Part shown: in pieces, positions 8,213-16,676 of the stretch
Layout: every line of letters starts with the position of its first letter
Numbering within the stretch: position 1 is the stretch's first letter
Assembly: GCA_016868205.1 (NCBI GenBank)
Contig: VGHR01000001.1
Location: 8,001-64,000 of the forward strand
Direction of reading: 5' to 3'
DNA: 56,000 nt
Source: Betaproteobacteria bacterium
GTDB taxonomy: Bacteria > Pseudomonadota > Gammaproteobacteria > Burkholderiales > Burkholderiaceae_C
The notes under the pieces: generated by a model
The model's database searches: none
Seen by the model: only the letters and a program-made list of their open reading frames with translations
What the model was told of the DNA's origin: nothing
Position numbers and translations under genes: made by a program

Positions 8213-8911
8213 TCAAGCGCCGAGTTGTCCAGCCAAGTCCATCAGATCGCGCGCATGCAACTCGTTACCCGGCCGCGGCGAGACATCCTTCATGTGCGCG
8301 GCGCCAAACTCCAGGGGGCGCTCGATATAGGCCGTGCGCAGTCCGCAGGCCGCGGCGGCCTGTAAATCGTCGTGGTGAGCGGCGCAAAGCATGACCTTTG
8401 AGGGGCTCACATCAAAAACCTGCGCCACACCGAGATAGGTGGCGGGGTCGGGCTTGTAGGCGCGAAACACCTCGGCCGAGAGGATGCAGTCCCAGGGCAA
8501 GCCGGCGCGCTTGGCCATCTGGGCGAGCAAACCGATGTTGCCATTCGACAGGGGCGTGATCAGGTAACGCGCCTTGAGCCGGGACAGGCCGGCCAGGACA
8601 TCGGGCCAGGGATCGAGCCGATGCCAGACCCGGTTGAGATGCTCGCGCTCGGCCGGCGACAGATGCGACAGGCCGAAACGGGGCAGCAGGCCCTCCAGAA
8701 TCAGGCGGTGCAAATCGTCGATGCGGGTCCAGCCCAACTCGCCCGAACGCACACGCTGCATCGCCGGTTGATAGCCCTCGCGCCAGGCCAGCGCGAAGGC
8801 ATCGCCATCGACTTGCGGGGCCAGCCTCTGTAATTCGCGCACGATGCTGCCATGCCAGTCGACGACGGTGCCGAAGACATCAAAAGCCAGGATTTTTGGG
8901 GGGCTGCGCAT
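8213..8911 (-). CDS. HAD-superfamily hydrolase, type II (S)-2-haloacid dehalogenase-like
   Basis: Cytoplasmic HAD hydrolase of 232 residues resembling type II 2-haloacid dehalogenases. Motif I ILAFDVFGTVVDWH (7-20) contains the nucleophilic Asp, motif II is LSNGN with Ser/Asn, the catalytic Lys is in FRAYKPDPATYLGV, and AAHHDDLQAAAACGL occupies the place of the dehalogenase AAHNWDL motif. These point to L-2-haloacid dehalogenases rather than plain phosphatases. The genuine substrate may differ, since many such genes are orphan phosphatases. ATG 8911 is chosen over GTG 8926 because the family begins just before motif I. It ends 16 bases from the LysR stop in a convergent arrangement and lies 39 bases downstream of htpG on the same strand. 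Confidence 0.83.
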   Translation of the reverse strand: MRSPPKILAFDVFGTVVDWHGSIVRELQRLAPQVDGDAFALAWREGYQPAMQRVRSGELGWTRIDDLHRLILEGLLPRFGLSHLSPAEREHLNRVWHRLDPWPDVLAGLSRLKARYLITPLSNGNIGLLAQMAKRAGLPWDCILSAEVFRAYKPDPATYLGVAQVFDVSPSKVMLCAAHHDDLQAAAACGLRTAYIERPLEFGAAHMKDVSPRPGNELHARDLMDLAGQLGA

Positions 8912-8950
8912 GCCCTTAAGTATCACGCAGGACGGCCCCCGCCCCGCGCC

Positions 8951-10834
8951 TCAAGTCAGGAGCGCGTTGACCCTTTTGACATAGGCGGCCGGGTCCTCGG
9001 GCAGGCCGCCTTCGGCCAGCAGGGCCTGATCAAACAAGATGTGGGCGTAGTCGTCGAAGGCGGTATCGGCCGATTCGAGCTTGCGCACCAACGGGTGCGC
9101 GGCATTGACCTCCAGGATAGGCTTGACACCCGGCACGCTCTGGCCAGCGGCCTTGAGCATGCGCGCCAACTGCATGGACATACCGCCATCTTGCACCACC
9201 AGGCAGGCGGGCGAATCGACCAGCCGGGTGGTCGCACGAACATCGGTGGCCTTGTCCTTGAGCGTTTGCTTGAGCCGCTCCAGCAAGGGCTTGAAATCGG
9301 CCTCGGCCTGCTCGGCCTGCTTTTTCTCTGCCTCGTCCTGCAACTTGCCTAAATCGACTGCGCCCTTGGCCACCGACTGCAGCGGCGTGCCGTCAAACTC
9401 GTGCAGAAAACTCAGCGCCCACTCGTCGACCCGGTCGCTCATGAGCAGCACCTCGATGCCCTTCTTGCGAAAAATCTCAAGCTGTGGGCTGCGGGCTGCC
9501 GCCGCCTGGGTTTCAGCAGTGATGTAGTAGATTGCCTCCTGCCCTTCTTTCATGCGGGCCTTGTAGTCGGCTAGGCTGACGCTGAGGGTATCGGTGGTGG
9601 AGGAGGCAAAGCGTAGAAGCTTGGCCAGCCGCTCCCGGTTCGAGAAATCTTCGCCCAAGCCTTCCTTGAGCACTGCGCCGAACTCGTGATAAAAGGACTT
9701 GAATTTTTCGGGCTCATTGAGAGCCAGGTCCTCGATCATGGACAACACGCGCCGGGTATTGCCTTCGCGTATCGCCTTGACGGCGCGGCTCTCCTGCAAG
9801 ATTTCGCGCGAGACATTGAGCGGCAAATCACTGGAATCAACCACCCCCTTGACGAAACGCAGATAGACCGGCAGCAGCGCCTCTGCATCGTCCATGATGA
9901 ACACGCGCTTGACATACAGCTTGACGCCCGCCGCCTTCTCGCGGTTGTAGAGATCCATCGGCGCCTTCGACGGAATAAACAGCAACTGCGTGTATTCGGC
10001 GGCGCCCTCGACGCGGTTGTGCGTGGTGGCCACGGGAGCTTCCTGGTCGTAGCTCAATTGCTTGTAGAACTCGTCGTATTGCTCCTGGGTGATGTCTTTC
10101 TTGGGCCGGCTCCACAAAGCGCTGGCCTTGTTGACCGTTTCCCACTGCCCGGTCGCCACCATCTGGCCCGGCTGATCATTCTCACCGTCCTGCCACTTCT
10201 CCTCGGGCATGAGGATGGGCAGAGAAATATGGTCGGAGTACTTGGCGATGATGCCCTTGAGCTTCCAGGCCTGAAGATAGTCGCCGGCATCCTCTTTCAG
10301 ATGCAGGATCACGCGGGTGCCCCGGACAGCCTGGGTGATATCTTCAACTTCGAAATCCCCCGTGCCCGCGCTGCTCCAACGCACCGCCTGCTCCGGCTTG
10401 AACCCGGCTCGGCGGCTCTCGACGCTGATACGGTCGGCCACGATGAAGCCCGAATAAAACCCGACGCCGAATTGCCCGATGAGCTGCGCATCGCTTTTTT
10501 GATCACCCGTGAGCCGGTTCATGAACTCACGCGTTCCGCTTTTGGCGATGGTGCCCAGGTGAGCAATGGCCTCCTCGCGCGATAAGCCGATGCCGTTGTC
10601 GGTGATGGTCAGGGTTCGAGCCTGGGCATCGACCTCGATTTTCACCTGCAGATCAGGGGCATCCTCGAGCAGTTCGGCCTGGTGCAGCGCCTCAAAGCGC
10701 AGCTTGTCACACGCATCGGAGGCGTTGGAGATCAGCTCGCGCAGGAAGATGTCAGGATTGGAATAAAGCGAGTGCGTCACCAGCTTGAGCAGCTGGGCCA
10801 CTTCGGCCTGAAAGGAGTGGGTCTGGGCAATCAT
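8951..10834 (-). CDS. htpG: Molecular chaperone HtpG (Hsp90)
   Basis: Bacterial Hsp90 of 627 residues, a cytosolic ATP-dependent homodimeric chaperone. The N-terminal GHKL ATPase shows [42 protein letters not shown] and [15 protein letters not shown]. The middle domain has the Trp- and Arg-rich client region with [20 protein letters not shown], and the C-terminal dimerisation domain ends around HPLVRKLES. Length matches E. coli HtpG (624). ATG 10834 gives the family N-terminus. An in-frame ATG at 10885 would add 17 residues with no ribosome site and no homology, so it is not used. A sigma-32-like promoter lies immediately upstream (separate entry). The gene is divergent from the LysE-family exporter gene, with 88 bp between the starts. 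Confidence 0.96.
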   Translation of the reverse strand: MIAQTHSFQAEVAQLLKLVTHSLYSNPDIFLRELISNASDACDKLRFEALHQAELLEDAPDLQVKIEVDAQARTLTITDNGIGLSREEAIAHLGTIAKSGTREFMNRLTGDQKSDAQLIGQFGVGFYSGFIVADRISVESRRAGFKPEQAVRWSSAGTGDFEVEDITQAVRGTRVILHLKEDAGDYLQAWKLKGIIAKYSDHISLPILMPEEKWQDGENDQPGQMVATGQWETVNKASALWSRPKKDITQEQYDEFYKQLSYDQEAPVATTHNRVEGAAEYTQLLFIPSKAPMDLYNREKAAGVKLYVKRVFIMDDAEALLPVYLRFVKGVVDSSDLPLNVSREILQESRAVKAIREGNTRRVLSMIEDLALNEPEKFKSFYHEFGAVLKEGLGEDFSNRERLAKLLRFASSTTDTLSVSLADYKARMKEGQEAIYYITAETQAAAARSPQLEIFRKKGIEVLLMSDRVDEWALSFLHEFDGTPLQSVAKGAVDLGKLQDEAEKKQAEQAEADFKPLLERLKQTLKDKATDVRATTRLVDSPACLVVQDGGMSMQLARMLKAAGQSVPGVKPILEVNAAHPLVRKLESADTAFDDYAHILFDQALLAEGGLPEDPAAYVKRVNALLT

Positions 10835-10842
10835 GCGTTCCG

Positions 10843-10870
10843 ATATGAGGCCGGTTGCAGCGATTTCAAG
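10843..10870 (-). promoter_or_regulatory. Candidate sigma-32 heat-shock promoter for htpG
   Basis: On the minus strand CTTGAAA (10870-10864) is followed after 13 bases by CCTCATAT (10850-10843). The E. coli RpoH consensus is CTTGAAA-N11-16-CCCCATNT, so the -35 is perfect and the -10 differs at one base. htpG is a classical RpoH target. The oddity is that the -10 ends eight bases before ATG 10834, which would give an almost leaderless mRNA; either translation is leaderless or the match is fortuitous and the true promoter is further upstream. Confidence 0.45.
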
Positions 10871-10922
10871 AGCCGACTGTGTCATGATCGCGGCCCATGA
10901 ACCGATTGGCCAGCTTCCCGCC

Positions 10923-11534
10923 ATGAGTGCCGCCGAACTCTGGGCCCTCCTGGCCCTGGGTACGGCGATGAGTTTCACGCCTGGCCCCAACACCACCTTG
11001 TCAACGGCGCTGGCGGCCAACGGCGGTTTGGTGCGGGCGCTGCCCTTTGTTGCTTCGGTGGCGGTGGGCTGGGGCTTGCTGCTGTGCCTGTGCGCCCTGG
11101 GCCTGGGCGCCCTGATTCTGGCCCTGCCCTGGCTGGTCTGGCTGATCAAGGCCGTGGGCGTGGGCTACCTGATATGGCTGGCCGTCAAATTAGCGCGAAC
11201 CCGCCAACTGGCTCAAGCCAGCGATGCCGGACTGAGCGTGGGCTTCAGGCTCGGCATCACGCTGCAGTTTGTCAATATCAAGGCCTGGATGCTGGCGCTG
11301 GCGGTGGTCAGCGGTTGGGTCGCCGGGCAACCGGACCTGGGGCAACGCATAGCCTGGGTGCTGCCGGTGATGATGCTCTTTGCACTGAGCAGCAACCTGA
11401 CCTATGCCCTGATCGGCTCCCTGCTACGGCACTGGCTGGCGGGCCCCGAAGGCAGCGGCCAGCGATTGCTGGTGTTTAACCGCCTGATGGCGGCGGTCCT
11501 CGTGCTCACCGCCGGGTGGATGCTCAGCCGATGA
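10923..11534 (+). CDS. LysE/RhtB-family amino-acid exporter
   Basis: Inner-membrane exporter of 203 residues in the LysE/RhtB translocator family. The hallmark [20 protein letters not shown] is at residues 16-35, and six hydrophobic segments follow in the family pattern, including [21 protein letters not shown] and a C-terminal [16 protein letters not shown]. The start at ATG 10923 places the first membrane helix right after the N-terminus, as is usual; no clear ribosome site is visible. Its stop overlaps the start of the next gene (ATGA at 11531-11534), so it is the first gene of a coupled LysE-EamA-PhzF operon. An amino acid or related metabolite is the expected cargo. Confidence 0.9.
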   Translation: MSAAELWALLALGTAMSFTPGPNTTLSTALAANGGLVRALPFVASVAVGWGLLLCLCALGLGALILALPWLVWLIKAVGVGYLIWLAVKLARTRQLAQASDAGLSVGFRLGITLQFVNIKAWMLALAVVSGWVAGQPDLGQRIAWVLPVMMLFALSSNLTYALIGSLLRHWLAGPEGSGQRLLVFNRLMAAVLVLTAGWMLSR

Positions 11535-12478
11535 AGGCCGACGCCAACCTGCGTCGCGGCTTCTGGCTGGCCCTGGTGGGGGTGCTGATTTTTTCCATCA
11601 CCCTGCCGGTGACCCGGCTGGCGGTGGGCACGCCCGAAGACCCGCAGCTGCCGGGCCTGTTCGTCGCGCTGGCCCGTGCTGTGGTGGCCGCCACTTTGTC
11701 GGCCCTGTACCTGCTGATCGTTCGGGCGCCCTGGCCGCGGCCAGAGCAGTGGCGCGCTCTAATCATCATCTCCCTGGGCGTGGTGCTCGGCTTTCCGGTG
11801 TGTACCTCGATCGCTTTGCAGCAGGTCGAGGCGGTGCACGCCAGCGCGATCCTCGGCGTGCTGCCGCTGGCCACTGCAGCCATGGCTGCGCTGCTGCACC
11901 GGCAGCGGCCTTCGCCAGGTTTTTGGCTCTGTGCGGTGCTCGGCAGCGCCCTGGTGGTGGTCTATGCCTACTTGCGCTCCCCCCCGGGGCAACTGGGTCT
12001 GCAGGCAGCCGACCTGCTCCTGCTCATGGCGGTCTTATCGGCCTCGATGGGTTACACCTGGGGCGCACGCCTGTCGGGTCATATGCCGCCCGAGCAGGTG
12101 ATCTGCTGGGCTCTGGTGGTGGCTCTGCCGCTGACCCTGCCGGGCAGCTGGCTGACCCTGCCCGCGCACCCGGTGCGCCCCGGCGCCTGGATCGGCCTGG
12201 TTTATCTGGCCGTCTTCTCGATGTGGGTGGGGTTTTTCTTCTGGTATCGCGGCCTGGCGTTGGGTGGCACGGTACGGGTGAGCCAGGTGCAATTGCTGCA
12301 GCCCTTTTTCTCCATGTTCTTTGCCGTGATGCTGGTGGACGAACGCCTCGACGGGCTGACCCTGGGCTTTGCGGCGGCCGTGTTGGTCACCATCGCCTTG
12401 GGTCGCAAAATGAGCGTAAGCGCTCCAGCCCCCGAGGTGCCAAGGCCCGAACCCGTACAACCCTCCCTGAAAAAATGA
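11531..12478 (+). CDS. EamA/DMT-family inner-membrane transporter
   Basis: Drug/metabolite-type transporter of 315 residues with two EamA repeats and about ten predicted membrane helices (the first is WLALVGVLIFSITLPVTRLA; the second repeat begins around ADLLLLMAVLSASMGYTWGA). The SMWVGFFFWYRGLALGGTVR loop and the helix LLQPFFSMFFAVMLVDERLD are typical of the second repeat. It overlaps the LysE-family gene by ATGA at its start and the PhzF gene by ATGA at its end, so the three products are translated together. The shared operon suggests export or exchange of a small metabolite; the substrate is unknown. Confidence 0.92.
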   Translation: MKADANLRRGFWLALVGVLIFSITLPVTRLAVGTPEDPQLPGLFVALARAVVAATLSALYLLIVRAPWPRPEQWRALIIISLGVVLGFPVCTSIALQQVEAVHASAILGVLPLATAAMAALLHRQRPSPGFWLCAVLGSALVVVYAYLRSPPGQLGLQAADLLLLMAVLSASMGYTWGARLSGHMPPEQVICWALVVALPLTLPGSWLTLPAHPVRPGAWIGLVYLAVFSMWVGFFFWYRGLALGGTVRVSQVQLLQPFFSMFFAVMLVDERLDGLTLGFAAAVLVTIALGRKMSVSAPAPEVPRPEPVQPSLKK

Positions 12479-13311
12479 AGACCCGAGCCAGACCGTTCTT
12501 CCAAGTTGATGTCTTTGCGCAGCAGCCCTACAGCGGGAACGGACTGGCGGTGGTGATGGACAGCCAGGACCTGAGCGAGGCCCAGATGCAGGCCTTTGCG
12601 CGATGGACACAGTTGTCAGAAACGACTTTTGTGCTGCCACCGACCGCAGCGGAGGCCGACTACCAGGTGCGCATCTTCACCCCGGGGGGAGAACTGCCCT
12701 TTGCCGGCCACCCCACGCTGGGCAGCTGCCACGCCTGGCTGGAGGCCGGGGGCCAGCCGCGCGAGCCAGGGCGGGTGGTTCAGCAGTGCGCCGTGGGTCT
12801 GGTGCACTTGCGGCGCGAGGCCACGGACCTGGCCTTCGCGGCGCCCGCTCTGCGGCGCCAGGCAATCGATCCAACCCGACTGCCTCGGATCATCTCGGCG
12901 CTGGGGCTGGCCCCCGGCCAAGTCCAGGCCGCGCAAGAGCTCGATAACGGCCCGCTCTGGTTCGGTCTGTTGCTGGACTCGGCCGACACCGTGCGCCGCC
13001 TGGAGCCCGATCATGCACAGCTGCGCGCGCTGGGCACCAAAATCGGAGTGGCTGCAGCGCAAGGAACTGACCTGCTGGTGCGCGCCTTCGCCGCGCCGGT
13101 AGGCATTCTTGAAGACCCGGTCACCGGCAGCCTCAACGCCAGCCTGGCCCAATGGCTGATCGAGGAGGGCCATATGCCCTCGCGCTATCGGGCCAGCCAA
13201 GGCGCAAGCGTGGGGCGCGACGGGCGCATTGAGCTGCATCGTGATGCGCACGGACAGGTCTGGGTCGGGGGCGCCTCGGTCACCTGTATCAGCGGGCAAG
13301 TCTGGCTCTGA
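12475..13311 (+). CDS. PhzF-family isomerase
   Basis: Cytoplasmic protein of 278 residues with the diaminopimelate-epimerase fold of the PhzF family, named for phenazine biosynthesis but common in bacteria that make no phenazines. Diagnostic segments are FFQVDVFAQQPYSGNGLAVV (residues 8-27), QLSETTFVLPP with the catalytic Glu, the glycine loop FTPGGELPFAGHPTLGS, and EDPVTGSLNASLAQWL near the C-terminus. Length is normal. It begins inside the stop of the transporter gene (ATGA 12475-12478) and is the last gene of the operon; an 87-bp gap follows. No other phenazine gene is present, so phenazine synthesis is not implied. Confidence 0.92.
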   Translation: MKTRARPFFQVDVFAQQPYSGNGLAVVMDSQDLSEAQMQAFARWTQLSETTFVLPPTAAEADYQVRIFTPGGELPFAGHPTLGSCHAWLEAGGQPREPGRVVQQCAVGLVHLRREATDLAFAAPALRRQAIDPTRLPRIISALGLAPGQVQAAQELDNGPLWFGLLLDSADTVRRLEPDHAQLRALGTKIGVAAAQGTDLLVRAFAAPVGILEDPVTGSLNASLAQWLIEEGHMPSRYRASQGASVGRDGRIELHRDAHGQVWVGGASVTCISGQVWL

Positions 13312-13354
13312 AGACCGGGGGCGGGAGGCAGGGGCGGCCGGGCCGCGCCCAAGC

Positions 13355-13377
13355 GGGCCGCGATAATCGCGCGGCCC
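13355..13377. repeat. GC-rich perfect hairpin between phzF-like and phosphatase genes
   Basis: GGGCCGCG (13355-13362) and CGCGGCCC (13370-13377) flank a seven-base loop ATAATCG. It could end the LysE-EamA-PhzF transcript, but no T-run follows; the loop also contains a GATAAT box that could serve as a -10 for the next gene. The function is undecided. Confidence 0.35.
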
Positions 13378-13398
13378 CATCCCAACACGACTCATGGC

Positions 13399-14067
13399 AT
13401 GGCAATCCTCTATCTGGTCCGACACGGCCAAGCCTCCTTCGGCGCTGACAACTACGATGTCCTCAGCGATCTGGGGCGGCGCCAGGCGCAACGCCTGGGC
13501 CACTATCTGCGCGAGCGGGGCGTTCAATTTGAGGCCTCGATCACCGGCACCCTGGAACGCCAAAAACAGACTCACGCCGGCATTTGCGACGGACTGGGCC
13601 GGCCCATGCAGGCCCTGCATCTGCCGGCCCTCAATGAGTACGACAGTCACGCCCTGATCGAGGCCGTACATCCGCAAGCACTTCCCCGGCCCGACACACC
13701 CGAGCTGTACCGACAGCACTTCCGGCTGCTGCGCCAAGCCCTGCACGCCTGGATTGCCGGTCAGATCGAGCCGCGCGGCATGCCCAGCTTCGAACACTGG
13801 AGCGCGGGGATACAGACAACGCTCGACCATGTGCGCCAGCACTACAGCGGCCCTGTGCTGCTGGTCTCCAGTGGTGGGCCGATCGCCACGGCGGTGGGCC
13901 AGGTCGTGCAGGCGCAGCCGGGCAGTTGGATCGAACTGAATTTGCGCCTACGCAATGCATCCTTGACGCAATTTGAATTCAATCCGAAGCGTCACAGCCT
14001 GCTGACCTACAACACCCTGCCGCACCTTGACGGACCCGAATACGCCGATTGGGTGACTTACGCCTAA
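13399..14067 (+). CDS. Histidine phosphatase (phosphoglycerate-mutase-like) family protein
   Basis: Cytoplasmic phosphatase of 222 residues of the histidine phosphatase clan. The phosphate-accepting motif LVRHGQAS lies at residues 6-13 with catalytic His9. An internal Arg is in TGTLERQKQTH, and the second catalytic histidine is usually in a segment such as the VLLVSSGGPIATAVGQ seen here, where Ser-Gly replaces the common S-H-G. That position therefore deserves a check. The N-terminal LGRRQAQRLGHYL helix is also typical. It stands alone, followed by a convergent creatininase-family gene 63 bases away. The substrate is not predictable and the protein is not a glycolytic mutase. Confidence 0.82.
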   Translation: MAILYLVRHGQASFGADNYDVLSDLGRRQAQRLGHYLRERGVQFEASITGTLERQKQTHAGICDGLGRPMQALHLPALNEYDSHALIEAVHPQALPRPDTPELYRQHFRLLRQALHAWIAGQIEPRGMPSFEHWSAGIQTTLDHVRQHYSGPVLLVSSGGPIATAVGQVVQAQPGSWIELNLRLRNASLTQFEFNPKRHSLLTYNTLPHLDGPEYADWVTYA

Positions 14068-14130
14068 AGCGCTCGCATGGGTCTGGCTGTCGGCGGCGGT
14101 GGTAACCACGCAGAATCAGACACCAGCACC

Positions 14131-14934
14131 TCAGTGCGGGGGCAGCTCACAGGCTTCGGTGAGCAACTGGGCCAGCACCTTGGCCGAGGCTTGGAGCACG
14201 GCGCGACCTTTCTCGGCGCTGGCTGCAGTCGCGTCGCCGGCTGCGCCCGAAGGATGGAGGTCCTCGACCGCCCAGGCCAACTTGGCGCTTTGCCCGTCGC
14301 CCAGCACCGGGTAACGCGCCGCACGCGCGCGGCCGCTGGAGACGAAATCGCGAGCCTGCGACAGGTCCACCCGCTCGGGGTGCAGGGCCAGCATCATCGA
14401 AGTTTCAATGGCGCCAGCGTGCGCGCCGAAGCGGTGCTCGTCGGGCGAAAACAGCGCGTGCAGCTGCGGTGGCAAGCGCAGCTGAAAGGTATGCACCATC
14501 AACACAGTCAAGCCGTGTCGGGCGCGCAGTTCGCGGCCCACGATGTCCATGGTGGAGGCATTGCCACCGTGCGAATTGAGCAGCACCAGCTTTTTCACGC
14601 CGGCACGGGCCACGCTGCGACCCAGGTCAAGCCAGTGTCCCATCAAGGCGCTGCTGTCGACGGTGAGGGTGCCGGCATAAGCCTCATGCTCGATGCTGCG
14701 ACCCACGGTCTGAGTGGGTAGCAGGAGCACCGGCAGCTCGGCCGGCAGCAGCGGCAGACACATCGCGATCAGCCCCTCGAGCAGGTCGGTGTCCACACTC
14801 AGCGGCAAGTGCGGTCCATGCTGTTCAATCGCGGCCAGGGGCAAGACGGCCACCGTGCGGGCGGGATCCAGGCGCGCGAATTGCGGGCTGCGCAGATGGG
14901 CCCAGTAACGGGGCAAGGCAAAAGTGGCGGTCAT
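14131..14934 (-). CDS. Creatininase-family amidohydrolase
   Basis: Protein of 267 residues in the creatininase/creatinine amidohydrolase family (also MftE/ArfB-like), metal-dependent amide hydrolases. The signature AAIEQHGPHLPLSVDTDL (residues 34-51) supplies metal ligands Glu37, His39 and Asp48. LLNSHGGNASTMDIVGRELR (around 118-137) gives the second metal histidine, and DEHRFGAHAGAIETSMMLAL holds the next Glu/His pair. Everything expected for an active enzyme is present. It is a single minus-strand gene downstream of the B12-binding radical SAM gene. Creatinine itself is only one possible substrate; formamide and cyclic-amide hydrolases are also in the family. Confidence 0.9.
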   Translation of the reverse strand: MTATFALPRYWAHLRSPQFARLDPARTVAVLPLAAIEQHGPHLPLSVDTDLLEGLIAMCLPLLPAELPVLLLPTQTVGRSIEHEAYAGTLTVDSSALMGHWLDLGRSVARAGVKKLVLLNSHGGNASTMDIVGRELRARHGLTVLMVHTFQLRLPPQLHALFSPDEHRFGAHAGAIETSMMLALHPERVDLSQARDFVSSGRARAARYPVLGDGQSAKLAWAVEDLHPSGAAGDATAASAEKGRAVLQASAKVLAQLLTEACELPPH

Positions 14935-14970
14935 GCAGGCAAGATTAAAACAGGGCTGACTGGTTTGTGC

Positions 14971-16617
14971 TCAGGGCGAAGTGGGCAAGGCCGCCGCCCC
15001 CAGCGCGCGTTGCCGCGCATGGCGGGACTGTCGGTCGGTCAGCGAAGACGATGGCGGCGCCGCAGCCCCCGCCGGACGGGAAGCCGCTTGCAGCAAGGCC
15101 GCCAGACAGCCCGGCTTGCCGCGCGCGCCGCTGGCCCGGTAATCGGCCAACAGGGCGGCTCGCACCTGCTGCGGGTCGAGCCCCCGCTCCTGCACCAGGT
15201 AGTCGTGCAAGAGATCGACCAGAGCCTCCTGCCCAAACTCATGCGTTTTGCCCGTGCGCTGCCACAGCCAATCGCTCCACCTAGCGAAGGCGGCGAAGGC
15301 CGAAGCGCCATCAAGCAGCAGCCGCAGCGACTGCGCAAAACGCCCGCCATTGCCGATCAGGTCCCAGTAACGGGCCAGTCGGCCAAAGCGCTGCACGGTC
15401 GCAAAATCGACGCAGTCATTGCACAGCAGCGCATAGGGAGGCTGGCTGTCATAGACCATGCGGTACGCCTGGGTGTGGCGATCTATCGGGGCGCCCCGCA
15501 AGCGCTTGAGCAGGCCAAGTTGAATTTCATGGACGCCCACGGCCTGCAAGCGATCGAAGCCCGCGGCAAAGCTCTCCAGCGTCTCCCCCGGCAGACCAAA
15601 AATCAGGTCGGCGTGCAGATGGGCACGGCTGTGCCTGAGTAACCAGCGCAGATTGTCCAAGGTGCGGGCATTGTCCTGGCGCCGCGAAATACGCTGCTGC
15701 ACCTGCGGGTCGAGGCTTTGAACGCCCACCTCGAATTGCAGCGAACCCTCTGGAAACTGCACGATGAGAGCCTTCAGCGGCTCGGGCAAGCGGTCGGGGA
15801 TGAGCTCAAAATGCACAAACACATCCGAACGCTCAGGCATCGTCCCCTGCGCATCACGCAGACGGTCCAAGAAGAACTCCAGAATGCGCGCAGCCAGATC
15901 GATGCGCAGATTGAAGGTGCGATCGACGAACCGAAACTGCCGGGCTCCGCGATCAAACAGGGTTGCCAAGGCGGCCAGCAGAGGCTCGACCTCGAAGGGC
16001 CAGGCGGTCTTGTCCAGGGCGCTCAGACAAAACTCACACTGATAGGGGCATCCCCGCGAGGCCTCGACATAGACATGGCGCTGGGCCAGATCGAGGTCGC
16101 TGTAATGCTCGTAGGGCAATTGCAGCTCGGACAGGGCCGGCTGCTCACCGGCGATCACCTTCATCAGGGGCGGCGGGCCGTCGAGCAGCGCCCGGCACAA
16201 CCGCGGAAAACTCACATCGCCCCAACCGGTGATGACATGATCGGCCCAGCGGCATATCTCCTGCTGCTCGACCTCATGGCTGACCTCTGGGCCGCCCACA
16301 ACGATCTTGACCTGCGGCGCCAGCGCCTTGAGCAAGCGAACCAGATGCAAGCTTGGTACTGCATTCCAGATGTAAACGCCCAGGCCTATGACCTCAGGCT
16401 CGAGGGCCAGCAAGTGCTCAGCCATTTGCAGCGGGCTTTGGGCCAGGGTGAATTCACGCAAAACCGTCTGCGCAGCCAGTCCAGCCCGGCCATGCCTGTC
16501 CATATTGGCCAGCAAGCAACGCAGGCCCAGACTGGCGTGGATGTAGCGGGCGTTGATGGTCGCCAGAACGATGGGCGCCGGTGGCGCCAGCGTGCCAGGG
16601 GTGTCAGAAGCCGACAT
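14971..16617 (-). CDS. B12-binding domain radical SAM protein (DUF4080-type)
   Basis: Cytoplasmic protein of 548 residues with an N-terminal cobalamin-binding-like Rossmann domain (VLATINARYIHASLGLRCLL at 17-36; GGPEVSHEVEQQEICRWADH further on). The radical SAM core has the 4Fe-4S motif GCPYQCEFC, a Cys-x3-Cys-x2-Cys. QFRFVDRTFNLR and the LHADLIFGLPGE segment are typical of the TIM barrel, and the C-terminal part is the DUF4080-like extension. The reaction is unknown, as for most of this family. ATG 16617 is chosen because the domain begins shortly after; the upstream open frame has no homology. It is divergent from dsbD with 59 bp between the starts. Confidence 0.88.
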   Translation of the reverse strand: MSASDTPGTLAPPAPIVLATINARYIHASLGLRCLLANMDRHGRAGLAAQTVLREFTLAQSPLQMAEHLLALEPEVIGLGVYIWNAVPSLHLVRLLKALAPQVKIVVGGPEVSHEVEQQEICRWADHVITGWGDVSFPRLCRALLDGPPPLMKVIAGEQPALSELQLPYEHYSDLDLAQRHVYVEASRGCPYQCEFCLSALDKTAWPFEVEPLLAALATLFDRGARQFRFVDRTFNLRIDLAARILEFFLDRLRDAQGTMPERSDVFVHFELIPDRLPEPLKALIVQFPEGSLQFEVGVQSLDPQVQQRISRRQDNARTLDNLRWLLRHSRAHLHADLIFGLPGETLESFAAGFDRLQAVGVHEIQLGLLKRLRGAPIDRHTQAYRMVYDSQPPYALLCNDCVDFATVQRFGRLARYWDLIGNGGRFAQSLRLLLDGASAFAAFARWSDWLWQRTGKTHEFGQEALVDLLHDYLVQERGLDPQQVRAALLADYRASGARGKPGCLAALLQAASRPAGAAAPPSSSLTDRQSRHARQRALGAAALPTSP

Positions 16618-16676
16618 GGCCCGATTATCCGGTTCTGCGGCAGGGGCGGCGGGCCCGGAGCCGTTAGCATTGGGCC

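Noticed and set aside
10835-11149. N-terminal extension of htpG by 105 codons
   Set aside because: The family N-terminus begins at ATG 10834 and the upstream frame runs into the divergent exporter gene.
12475-13311. Phenazine biosynthesis from the PhzF-family gene
   Set aside because: PhzF homologues are widespread in non-producers and none of the other phz genes is present.
13321-13380. Intrinsic terminator after the PhzF gene
   Set aside because: The hairpin is GC-rich and exact but no T-run follows, so termination cannot be claimed.
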